DNA from: a bacterium | GTDB lineage: Bacteria > Actinomycetota > Thermoleophilia > Solirubrobacterales > 70-9 | Assembly: GCA_002919115.1 (NCBI GenBank) | Contig: PKER01000190.1 | Coordinates: 1 to 6,250 of the forward strand | Direction: 5' to 3' | DNA: 6,250 bases | Shown here: one piece after another, positions 1 to 5,237 of the stretch | Numbering within the stretch: the first letter of the stretch is position 1 | How the letters are laid out: each line of letters begins with the position of its first letter | Notes under the pieces: model-generated | Databases searched by the model: none | What the model was told of the DNA's origin: nothing | Seen by the model: only the letters and a program-made list of their open reading frames with translations | Made by a program: the position numbers and the translations under genes

Positions 1-375
1 GCGGGCCACGTCGGCGGCCATCCCGAGCCCCGGCTCGTGAAGCGCGACGGGACCGTGCGCCGCATCCCGCCGAACGGCCCGCTGCTCGGTGTCGTGAACG
101 AGTGGTCGATCTCGACCACCGAGGTGACGATCGAGCAGGGCGAGACCCTGTTCCTGTTCACCGACGGGCTCACCGAGGCGCGCCACGACGGCGAGCTCTA
201 CGGCGACGAGCGGCTCGACCTACGGCTCGCGGGCTTCGCGCACCTGCCGCTGGCGGAGATGCTGAGCGCCCTCGAGGAGGACGTCGTGTCGTTCGCCGAC
301 GACGACGTCCACGACGACCTCGCGATGCTCGCCCTGCGCCCGCGCAGCACTCCACCGCCGCTGCCGGAGGAGTAG
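1..375 (+). CDS. SpoIIE/PP2C-family serine phosphatase, C-terminal part (5' end outside window)
   Basis: This is the last 124 codons of a gene that begins before the window and ends at TAG 373-375. The visible part matches the end of a SpoIIE-type PP2C domain. It has a GHPEPRL stretch (residues 6-12 of the visible part), a PLLGV segment (27-31), then FLFTDGLTEA (51-60), whose Asp55 is the expected metal-binding aspartate. A terminal DDLAMLAL (105-112) supplies the late conserved Asp pair. Such phosphatases dephosphorylate anti-sigma-factor antagonists or related phosphoproteins in partner-switching control, often with a sensory (PAS, GAF or response-regulator) N-terminus. That N-terminus is not visible, so the signal sensed cannot be stated. 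The internal GTG at 37 is not a plausible start, because conserved domain sequence continues upstream of it in frame. Family assignment is good; target and specificity are unknown. Confidence 0.88.
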   Translation, partial: AGHVGGHPEPRLVKRDGTVRRIPPNGPLLGVVNEWSISTTEVTIEQGETLFLFTDGLTEARHDGELYGDERLDLRLAGFAHLPLAEMLSALEEDVVSFADDDVHDDLAMLALRPRSTPPPLPEE

Positions 376-376
376 T

Positions 377-391
377 CCCCGCGCCGCGGGG
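377..391. terminator. Candidate bidirectional terminator hairpin between convergent genes
   Basis: CCCCGCG-C-CGCGGGG is a perfect 7+7 inverted repeat that would fold as about a 5-bp stem with a 5-base loop. It starts one base after the phosphatase stop (375) and lies 12 bases past the acyl-CoA synthetase stop on the other strand (404). There is no T-tract on either side, so a termination role is inferred from position. The GCGGCCGC that overlaps its edge (391-398) is a second short palindrome. Confidence 0.45.
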
Positions 392-403
392 CGGCCGCGC
401 GCC

Positions 404-2218
404 CTACTTCGCGTAGAGCGCCTCGATCTCGGCTTCGTACTTCTCGGCGACGACGTTGCGCTTGACCTTGAGCGTCGGCGTGAGCTCGCCGCCCTGCTGC
501 GAGAGGTCGCGCGGCAGGACCTTGAACCTCTTGACCTGCTCGACCCGGGCGAACTTCTCGTTCACCTGGTCGAGGTGCGCCTGGATCGACGCGCGCACCT
601 GCTCGTTCTCGGCGAGCTTGGCCGGGTCGGGGTCCAGGTTGTGCTGCTCGGCGAACTTCGCCGCCTCCTCGGGGTCGAGCGTGAGCAGCGCCACCAGGTA
701 CGGGCGTCGGTCGCCGATCACGACGCACTGCGAGACGAGCGGGTGCTGCTTGATCTCGGCCTCGAGGTTCGCCGGCGTGATGTTCTTGCCGCCCGCGGTG
801 ATGATGATGTCCTTCTTGCGGCCCGTGATCTTCACGAAGCCGTCCTCGTCGATCTCGCCGATGTCGCCCGTGTGCAGCCAGCCGTCGACGAGCGTCTCGC
901 GGGTCGCCTCCTCGTTCTTGTAGTAGCCCTGGAACACGTTCGGGCCCTTGACGAGGATCTCGCCGTCGTCGGCGATCTTGAGCTCGACGCCCGGGAACGG
1001 CTTGCCGATCGAGCCGAACTTGAAGTCGTCCGGGGTGGCGATCGTCGCCGCGGTCGAGGTCTCGGTCATGCCCCAGCCCTCGAGCACGAGCACGCCGGCC
1101 GCGTCGAAGAAGCGCAGGATCTCAGCGTTGATGGGCGCCGCGCCCGAGATCGCGAGCTTCATGCGCCCACCGAAGAGCGCGCGGATCTTGCTGAGCACGA
1201 GCTTGTCGGCCAGCGCGTGCTGCGCCTTGAGCACCGGGTTCGCGCCGCCCTTGCGCTCGGCCTCGCGGTAGCGCTTGCCCACCGAGATCGCCCAGTTGAA
1301 CAGGGCCTTCTTGATGCCCCCGGCCTCCTCGGCGTTGGAGGTCGCCGCCGTGTAGATCTTCTCGAAGATGCGCGGCACCGACGGGAAGTAGGTCGGCTTC
1401 ACCTCCGAGAGGTTGGGGACGATCTTGAGCGGGTCGCGCTCCCAGTACGCGAGCGTCGAGCCGGTCTCGAAGTTCGCGAACTGCACGAGCAGCGCGAACG
1501 AGTGGGCGAGCGGGAGGAACAGGTAGGTGATGTCGTCCTCGCCGCTGCCGAGCACGTCCTTGGCCATGATCATGTCGATCATCGCCCGGTAGTTGCCGTG
1601 CGAGATCACGCAGCCCTTGGGCGGCCCGGTGGTGCCCGACGTGTAGATGAAGGTGCAGATGTCGTCCTTGGTGACCGCCTGCCAGCGCGCCTCCCACTCG
1701 GACGCGTCGCGCCCGGAGCCGCGCTCGATCAGCTCGTCCATCGAGATCGCGCCGCCGCCGGAGCCGGTCATGCGGAGCACGTGCTGCAGCTTCGGACACT
1801 CGCCTCGGATCTTGCGGATCTTGTCGAGCTGCGCGTCGTCCTCCGCGACGACAGCGATCGAGTCCGAGTTCTCCAGCACGTACTGGCATTCCTCGGGCGA
1901 GTTCGTCTGGTAGATCGGGACGACGATCGCGCCGATGCTGAGCGCCGCGAAGTCGAAGTAGGTCCACTCCGGGCGGGTGTTGCCGAGGATCGCGACCTTG
2001 TCGCCCTTCTCGATCCCGAGCTCGATCAGGCCGAGCGCGATCGAGCGGACGATCTCGCCCACCTCGGCGTAGGTCTTGCCGACCCAGTTCCCGTCGTCGT
2101 CCTTGTAGAGGACGGCGCGGCGCGCTCCGTAGCGCTCGGCGGACTTGGGCAGAAGGTCGGCGACCGTGCTGGAACCCACCTTGGTTGCGGCAACGCTCGC
2201 GACGGTTGCGGACTCCAT
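404..2218 (-). CDS. Long-chain fatty acyl-CoA synthetase (AMP-forming; FAA1-type)
   Basis: This enzyme activates long-chain fatty acids with ATP and CoA to acyl-CoA through an acyl-adenylate, feeding beta-oxidation or lipid synthesis; it is cytosolic or membrane-associated. The 604-residue protein carries every adenylate-forming core motif in order. These are the P-loop YTSGTTGPPKG (192-202), GWGMTETS (381-388), DGWLHTGD with the ribose-binding Asp452, the hinge segment ITGRKKD (464-470), and the C-terminal catalytic lysine in TPTLKVKR (Lys584 likely). Length and the GELTPTLKVKRN ending fit the long-chain FAA1 group rather than short FadD or acetate enzymes. I chose ATG at 2218 over an in-frame GTG at 2254: the former has AGAGAGGAAG about 9 bases upstream, and the extra 12 residues (arginine-rich) look like translated leader. 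The gene lies downstream of the 60-residue gene with a 114-base gap and a hairpin between them, so it may have its own promoter. Chain-length preference cannot be read from the sequence. Confidence 0.95.
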   Translation of the reverse strand: MESATVASVAATKVGSSTVADLLPKSAERYGARRAVLYKDDDGNWVGKTYAEVGEIVRSIALGLIELGIEKGDKVAILGNTRPEWTYFDFAALSIGAIVVPIYQTNSPEECQYVLENSDSIAVVAEDDAQLDKIRKIRGECPKLQHVLRMTGSGGGAISMDELIERGSGRDASEWEARWQAVTKDDICTFIYTSGTTGPPKGCVISHGNYRAMIDMIMAKDVLGSGEDDITYLFLPLAHSFALLVQFANFETGSTLAYWERDPLKIVPNLSEVKPTYFPSVPRIFEKIYTAATSNAEEAGGIKKALFNWAISVGKRYREAERKGGANPVLKAQHALADKLVLSKIRALFGGRMKLAISGAAPINAEILRFFDAAGVLVLEGWGMTETSTAATIATPDDFKFGSIGKPFPGVELKIADDGEILVKGPNVFQGYYKNEEATRETLVDGWLHTGDIGEIDEDGFVKITGRKKDIIITAGGKNITPANLEAEIKQHPLVSQCVVIGDRRPYLVALLTLDPEEAAKFAEQHNLDPDPAKLAENEQVRASIQAHLDQVNEKFARVEQVKRFKVLPRDLSQQGGELTPTLKVKRNVVAEKYEAEIEALYAK

Positions 2219-2256
2219 CGCTTGGCTTCCTCTCTCTCTTATGGGTCTCCTCACCG

Positions 2257-2272
2257 GCGGCCCAGAGGCCGC
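2257..2272 (-). other. Leader hairpin upstream of the acyl-CoA synthetase gene
   Basis: GCGGCC and GGCCGC form a perfect 6-bp stem around a 4-base loop (CAGA on the plus strand), about 38 bases before the ATG at 2218. A weak -10-like TATACC lies at 2288-2283 on the minus strand; if used, it would start a leader of about 58 bases containing this hairpin. No matching -35 is seen. The rest of the 2219-2293 gap holds only a purine-rich GA run that serves as the ribosome binding site. A regulatory role is speculative. Confidence 0.25.
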
Positions 2273-2293
2273 TGTGTGCGGAGGTATATCAGT

Positions 2294-2313
2294 CGCGGGG
2301 CGCTCGCCCCGCG
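2294..2313 (-). terminator. Candidate terminator hairpin after the 60-residue gene
   Basis: CGCGGGGC and GCCCCGCG form an uninterrupted 8-bp GC stem with a 4-base loop, 19 bases past the TAA (2335-2333) on the minus strand. It is followed by ACTGATATACC rather than a T-run. A second perfect stem-loop (GCGGG/CCCGC around a 7-base loop, 2311-2327) shares three bases with it, so the two cannot both form fully. A U-less intrinsic terminator is the simplest reading. Confidence 0.5.
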
Positions 2314-2332
2314 GGTTCGACGCCCGCTTCGC

Positions 2333-2515
2333 TTAGGCGGCGGCGCGGCGGCGCTTGCCCTGCTCGGTCGCGTTACGCAGCGAGGCGATGAAGAGGCTCT
2401 TGTCGATCCGGCCGTGGAAGATCGGAACGCCCAGCTCGAGACACTTGGAGATCACCTCCTGCCGCTTCATGTTGACCTCGTCAGCAAGCTCGGTAGGCGT
2501 CAGGTGGTTGGCCAC
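2333..2515 (-). CDS. Small basic-tailed protein with HTH / IF2_N-like fold (60 aa)
   Basis: I do not recognise a named gene. The 60-residue product starts MANHLTPTELADEV and ends KRRRAAA. Its middle (residues 7-50: a short helix TPTELADEV, then KRQEVISKCLELGVP, then HGRIDKSLFIASL) has the rhythm of a small helix-turn-helix or of the IF-2 N-terminal subdomain (LAxEl...keli.kl.elGv.v). That fold binds nucleic acid or acts in protein contacts. The basic C-terminus (KRRR) is consistent with nucleic-acid binding. The start is GTG at 2515-2513, chosen because a near-perfect AAGGAG (2528-2523) sits 7 bases upstream; no ATG precedes it in frame, and the first ATG inside is codon 16. A TTGACA promoter and a downstream hairpin give it its own transcription unit between Nif3 and the acyl-CoA synthetase. 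It is clearly expressed-looking, but function is unknown; a small regulator or a ribosome-associated factor are both possible. Confidence 0.8.
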   Translation of the reverse strand: MANHLTPTELADEVNMKRQEVISKCLELGVPIFHGRIDKSLFIASLRNATEQGKRRRAAA

Positions 2516-2522
2516 GATATGT

Positions 2523-2528
2523 CTCCTT
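2523..2528 (-). promoter_or_regulatory. Strong ribosome binding site fixing the GTG start at 2515
   Basis: On the minus strand the sequence reads AAGGAG, seven bases before GTG. It is the best Shine-Dalgarno match in the window and decides the start of the 60-residue gene. Confidence 0.8.
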
Positions 2529-2555
2529 GGGTCGAAAACCTCTCCCGTTGGAGCA

Positions 2556-2583
2556 GTCTTACCCCCTCCGGCGGACGTGTCAA
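2556..2583 (-). promoter_or_regulatory. Sigma-70-type promoter for the 60-residue gene
   Basis: On the minus strand a perfect -35 TTGACA (2583-2578) is followed after 16 bases by TAAGAC (2561-2556), a partial -10. Transcription would begin near 2549, giving a leader of about 33 bases that contains the AAGGAG site. The promoter sits just after the hairpin that follows Nif3, which supports separate transcription. The -35 is convincing; the -10 is weak (3 of 6 consensus bases). Confidence 0.6.
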
Positions 2584-2597
2584 CCGCAACAATCTCC

Positions 2598-2616
2598 GCG
2601 CCGGGGTGAGCGGCGC
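2598..2616 (-). terminator. Candidate terminator hairpin abutting the Nif3 stop codon
   Basis: Immediately after the Nif3 TGA (2619-2617) the minus strand reads GCGCCG, a 7-base loop CTCACCC, then CGGCGC: a perfect 6-bp GC stem. It is followed by GGAGATTGTTG, which is only mildly T-rich. Its position between a stop codon and the next promoter favours a terminator. Confidence 0.5.
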
Positions 2617-3378
2617 TCAGACCGGGTTGGGAACCGCGATGAACTCGTGCTCGACGCCGAAGCGCTCGGCGATCAGCTCGCCCAGGCGGCGGATCCCGAA
2701 CGTCTCGGTCGCGTAGTGCCCCGCGGCGAAGAAGTGGATCCCGCCCTCGCGCGCGTCGGCCATCACGTGCTCGGCGGGCTCGCCGGTGACGAACGCGTCG
2801 AGGCCGAGCGCGATCGCCTCGTGGATCTCGGAGTTGCCCGCGCCGGTGACGACGGCGATCCTGCGCACGAGGCGCGGGCCGAAGTCGAAGTGCAGCGGCT
2901 CGCGGTCGGTGGCCTCCCGGACGCGGCGCGCGAACTCGGCGGCGTCGACCCCCTCGGGGGCCTCGGCGACGCAGCCGATCGGCGAGCCCTTGACGACGCC
3001 GAACGGCTCGTCGGTGGGCTCGAAGCCGAGGGCGCGAGCGAGCAGCACGTTGTTGCCGATCTCGCGGTGGGCGTCGAGCGGCAGGTGGTAGCCGGCGACC
3101 GAGAGGTCGTTGGTGAGCGCGATCCGCAGCCGCTCGGCCATCGCCGGGGTGAGCGCGCGCGGGTGGAAGTCCCAGAAGAGGCCGTGGTGCGCGATGAGCA
3201 GCTGGGCGCCCGCGTCCACGGCGCGCTGCAGGAGCTCGCGGTGCGCCGAGACGCCGCTCACCACCTTCGTCACCTCCTCGGCGCCCGGGACCTGGAGCCC
3301 GTTCGGGCCGTAGTCGGTGAACGAGCCGATCGCGAGCAGTGAGTCGCAGAAACCGATGATGTCGTCGCGCGTCGCCAT
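2617..3378 (-). CDS. Nif3/YbgI-family dinuclear metal-centre protein
   Basis: Nif3-family proteins bind two divalent metals in a toroidal hexamer; their reaction is not firmly settled. They are often labelled GTP cyclohydrolase 1 type 2, and that label should not be taken as function. The 253-residue protein has the family's usual short form, without the inserted PII-like domain. The predicted ligands are all present: His64-His65 in LLIAHHGLFW, Asp102 in AGYHLPLDAH, and His221 plus Glu225 in AAGHYATETFG. Their spacing closely follows the E. coli YbgI pattern. The conserved NGLQV (26-30) and GEPAEH (199-204) are also intact. I chose ATG at 3378, with AGGGAG five bases upstream; an in-frame extension to 3465 would add 29 residues read out of the neighbouring gene. 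The gene diverges from the operon at 3417 with 38 bases between, so their promoters must overlap each other's 5' ends. A hairpin directly follows the stop. Confidence 0.93.
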   Translation of the reverse strand: MATRDDIIGFCDSLLAIGSFTDYGPNGLQVPGAEEVTKVVSGVSAHRELLQRAVDAGAQLLIAHHGLFWDFHPRALTPAMAERLRIALTNDLSVAGYHLPLDAHREIGNNVLLARALGFEPTDEPFGVVKGSPIGCVAEAPEGVDAAEFARRVREATDREPLHFDFGPRLVRRIAVVTGAGNSEIHEAIALGLDAFVTGEPAEHVMADAREGGIHFFAAGHYATETFGIRRLGELIAERFGVEHEFIAVPNPV

Positions 3379-3402
3379 TGCCGCTCCCTGGTTGAACTCC
3401 CG

Positions 3403-3416
3403 TAGATTTGTGCCAC
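3403..3416 (+). promoter_or_regulatory. Candidate promoter for a leaderless transcript of the 3417 gene
   Basis: TAGATT (3403-3408) matches the TAnnnT form of the -10 box and ends eight bases before ATG 3417, which places the transcription start at or within two bases of the start codon. No Shine-Dalgarno sequence precedes that ATG. A loose -35, TTGCCG (3378-3383), lies 19 bases upstream. Leaderless genes are common in actinobacteria, so the two observations fit together, but this remains a prediction. Confidence 0.45.
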
Positions 3417-3698
3417 ATGTCCGAGACGCCTGCAGCCGAGCCCGCGGAAGGCGCCGCCGGCGCAAGCGACGCCTCCGGCTTCGTCGAGGCGCTGATGGAT
3501 ACGGAGCTGTACTCGATCGGCGCCTTCTTCTGTGACGAGCACCCCGACCTCGTCGACGAGGTGGTGCGCCGCAGCGAGGCGATCGAGGAGGCGGGCCTGG
3601 AGGCGTACGCGCGGGCCCACTCCGAGCCGGTCGAGCAGGCGTTCGAGACGCTGCTCACCGGGCTTGCAGTCCGCTACTACAAGGCGGTAGCCGGTTGA
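3417..3698 (+). CDS. Small acidic protein of unknown function (93 aa), first gene of an operon
   Basis: I do not recognise this protein. Residues 1-21 are a disordered-looking Ala/Glu/Pro/Gly/Ser stretch (MSETPAAEPAEGAAG...). Residues 22-93 look largely helical, with FVEALMDTELYSIGAFFCDEH, then LVDEVVRRSEAIEEAGLEAYARAH, then VEQAFETLLTGLAVRYYKAVAG. It is acidic, has a single Cys39, and shows no signal peptide or membrane segment. I chose ATG at 3417 over TTG at 3408; neither has a Shine-Dalgarno site, and a -10-like TAGATT lies eight bases before the ATG, suggesting a leaderless message. Its TGA overlaps the TTG start of the next gene by four bases (TTGA), so the two are probably translationally coupled and may act together. 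The opposite-strand reading frame over this region is an extension artefact. The gene is likely real given the coupling, though it is short. Confidence 0.7.
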   Translation: MSETPAAEPAEGAAGASDASGFVEALMDTELYSIGAFFCDEHPDLVDEVVRRSEAIEEAGLEAYARAHSEPVEQAFETLLTGLAVRYYKAVAG

Positions 3699-4417
3699 GC
3701 CCCTGGGTGCCGCGTGTGGTGCTCGTGCTGGTCGCGGGCGCGATCATCGGCGCGATCGTCTCGATCTCGGTCGGCGAGGGCGGCCCGCGCGCAATCGAGA
3801 TCGAGGAGGGCGAGGAGGTCGTCACCTTCTACACGGCGATCCCCCAGGAGGGCAGGCGCCTGGGCGAGCCCGACGCGCCGGTCGAGATCGACGTGTTCAC
3901 GGATCTGCGCGCCACCAACGCCGCGGACTTCCATGAGGAGACCGTGGCCCCGCTGATCGAGGAGTACGTCCGCCCCGGCCAGGCGCTCATCAACCTGCGC
4001 CACCGCTCCGTGGGCGGGTCGCCTGTCTCGCTGCCGGCGGTGGCGGCGACGATCGCGGGCGAGCAGGACCGCCAGTGGCAGTACGCCGACCTCGTGCTGC
4101 GCAACCTGGACCGCGCCGGGGCGGCCGCCGACGAGGACTTCCTGCTCGACGTGGCCGACGTGCTGCGCGGCCTGACGCGCGAGTTCGAGACCGAGGAGTT
4201 CGCCGAGGAGCTTCGGCCGTGCGCCGACGCGGACGAGGGAACGGAGTGCCCGGCGGCGGAGGTCCCCCGCGCCGACGACGAACTCGCGACGGAGCTCGAG
4301 CTCACGGCCGAGCCCGCGATCGTGGTCACCGGCCCCGGCGGCAGCGAGACGCTGATGAACTCGCCGTCGCTCGAGGAGGCCCGCGCGGCGATCGAGCGCG
4401 TCGCCGCGTCGCCCTAG
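3695..4417 (+). CDS. Membrane-anchored DsbA-like thioredoxin-fold protein lacking the CxxC
   Basis: The 240-residue protein has one N-terminal membrane segment (about 6-25, VPRVVLVLVAGAIIGAIVSI) and then an extracytoplasmic domain. The start LGEPDAPVEIDVFTDL followed by FHEETVAPLIEEYV (79-92) reads like the opening of a DsbA/Thioredoxin_4 domain. The cis-proline region survives as AEPAIVV (Pro207), and the C-terminal helix SLEEARAAIERV is typical. However, where the family has CPYC this protein has Ala73-Thr74-Asn75-Ala76, so thiol-disulphide exchange at the usual site is not possible. Two other cysteines, Cys176 and Cys185, lie in an acidic insertion and could form a structural disulphide. 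A binding, chaperone-like or scaffold role is inferred. The start is TTG 3695, with AAGGCGG seven bases upstream and a 4-base overlap with the preceding stop; GTG 3707 is an alternative that would keep the membrane segment. It converges on the membrane-protein gene at 4430. Confidence 0.8.
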   Translation: MSPWVPRVVLVLVAGAIIGAIVSISVGEGGPRAIEIEEGEEVVTFYTAIPQEGRRLGEPDAPVEIDVFTDLRATNAADFHEETVAPLIEEYVRPGQALINLRHRSVGGSPVSLPAVAATIAGEQDRQWQYADLVLRNLDRAGAAADEDFLLDVADVLRGLTREFETEEFAEELRPCADADEGTECPAAEVPRADDELATELELTAEPAIVVTGPGGSETLMNSPSLEEARAAIERVAASP

Positions 4418-4435
4418 GCGCCCGGGCGCCTAGGG
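4412..4435. terminator. Perfect 24-bp palindrome holding both stop codons of convergent genes
   Basis: CCCTAGGCGCCC is followed immediately by its exact reverse complement. The plus-strand gene's TAG (4415-4417) and the minus-strand gene's TAG (4432-4430) lie in mirror positions inside it. In RNA from either strand it would fold into a GC-rich stem of about 10 bp with a 4-base loop. No T-tract follows on either side. A shared bidirectional terminator is the likely role; a protein-binding palindrome is the alternative. Confidence 0.55.
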
Positions 4436-5176
4436 GCCGCCGTCGGTGGGGCGGTCCGCGGGCGGCGCTGCGCCGGCCGCGCCGAGCAGCGGGCGCAGCT
4501 TGCGCATCAGCACCAGCAGCAGGACGAGCAGCGCCGCGCCGGCCCATGCGATCGGGTCCTTGAGCGAGAGCGTGTCGAGGCGCGAGCCGTAGTAGATGAA
4601 GATCGCCGTGATCGGGATGTAGCCGATCGCAGTCGTCCACGCGAACCGCCACGCCGGCACCCGCGCCGCCCCGGCGACGTAGCTGAAGAGCGAGAAGGGC
4701 ACGATCGGGACGAGGCGCGCGGCGAGCAGGAGCGTCACCCCGCCGCTGTTGACGATCCGCTCGGCGCGGTCGAAGCGCTCGCGCCCGATGAACCGGTAGA
4801 GCACGGGGCGGGCCGCGGTGCGCCCGACCCAGTAGGCGAGCAGGGCCTGGACGGTCCACCCCGCCATGACGAGGCCGAGGGCTCCCCAGAAGCCGAAGAC
4901 GAAGCCCGCGGCAGCGTCGACGATCTCGGACGGGTACCAGACGAAGGTGTGCGCGAGCAGGAGCCCGTAGAGGATCGCGACCCCCGCGCCGCGGTTGAGC
5001 TCGGCGCGCAGCGCATCGGTGTCGCCGCGCAGCGCGTGCTGGACGGCCTCGCGCAGGGGATCGACGAAGAGCACCGCGAGGCCGAGCAGGGCGACGCCGG
5101 CCGCCGTCACCGCGATCCCGGCCCACGGGATCCCGGGTGGCGCGCCCTCGCCCGCAACTGGCGGCTCGCTCCGCAT
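4430..5176 (-). CDS. TVP38/TMEM64-family membrane protein (VTT domain, DedA superfamily)
   Basis: This is a 248-residue integral membrane protein. Membrane segments are visible at about 17-38, 66-81 (possibly re-entrant), 86-117, 146-170, 178-199 and 208-225. The VTT-domain signature is present: a Gly/Phe-rich FVFGFWGALGLVMAGWTVQ (92-110), then GRTAARPVLYRFIGRERFDR (118-137), then RLVPIVPFSLFSYVAGAARV (154-173). Both the Arg and the paired prolines of that last block are kept. Eukaryotic relatives (TMEM41B, VMP1) scramble phospholipids; bacterial members are thought to move lipids or lipid carriers, but a specific substrate cannot be read here. I prefer ATG at 5176 to the adjacent GTG at 5179. 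No Shine-Dalgarno site is seen, and CATACT lies seven bases before the ATG. It follows the USP-membrane gene on the same strand by 61 bases, and its stop shares the palindrome with the convergent operon. The C-terminal tail (about 232-248) is Pro/Ala/Gly-rich. Confidence 0.88.
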   Translation of the reverse strand: MRSEPPVAGEGAPPGIPWAGIAVTAAGVALLGLAVLFVDPLREAVQHALRGDTDALRAELNRGAGVAILYGLLLAHTFVWYPSEIVDAAAGFVFGFWGALGLVMAGWTVQALLAYWVGRTAARPVLYRFIGRERFDRAERIVNSGGVTLLLAARLVPIVPFSLFSYVAGAARVPAWRFAWTTAIGYIPITAIFIYYGSRLDTLSLKDPIAWAGAALLVLLLVLMRKLRPLLGAAGAAPPADRPTDGGP

Positions 5177-5205
5177 CACGCGGAGTATGCCCGTGGCGGG
5201 TGGTG

Positions 5206-5236
5206 GGCGCCGAGGGCCGGCCCGTGGGGTGGCGCC
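5206..5236 (-). terminator. Possible weak terminator between the two minus-strand membrane genes
   Basis: Two GGCGCC blocks (5206-5211 and 5231-5236) can pair across 19 bases, and the palindrome GGGCCGGCCC (5214-5223) lies between them. The structure starts just one base after the stop of the 5238-6089 gene, but there is no T-run and the loop is long, so it may be no more than GC-rich spacer. Confidence 0.25.
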
Positions 5237-5237
5237 G

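Noticed and set aside
2227..2240. CT/GA dinucleotide run as a microsatellite or phase-variable tract
   Set aside because: It is short (about five CT units, TCTCTCTCTCTT) and is explained as the purine-rich ribosome binding region of the acyl-CoA synthetase message.
2219..2254. N-terminal extension of the acyl-CoA synthetase from GTG 2254
   Set aside because: It would run through the ribosome binding site AGAGAGGAAG, and it adds an arginine-rich stretch unlike family N-termini.
2311..2327. A tRNA gene, because of the T-arm-like GCGGGTTCGACGCCCGC
   Set aside because: No acceptor, D- or anticodon arm can be found at the right distance on either side, and the last loop base is G rather than a pyrimidine. 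Kept only as a hairpin or possible relic.
575..2716. A 713-codon open frame on the plus strand, antisense to the acyl-CoA synthetase
   Set aside because: It is a shadow of the high-GC third-position bias. It reads as low-complexity Arg/Ala/Leu/Val/Asp sequence with no domain, while the opposite strand carries all adenylate-forming motifs.
2516..3658. Long upstream extension (to 441 codons) of the 60-residue frame on the minus strand
   Set aside because: The extension crosses a terminator-like hairpin and the whole Nif3 gene in another frame and is Arg-rich nonsense; the strong SD fixes the start at 2515.
3829..4329. A 166-codon minus-strand frame opposite the DsbA-like gene
   Set aside because: It is Ser/Arg-rich with no domain; the plus-strand frame has a membrane anchor, a recognisable fold pattern and operon coupling.
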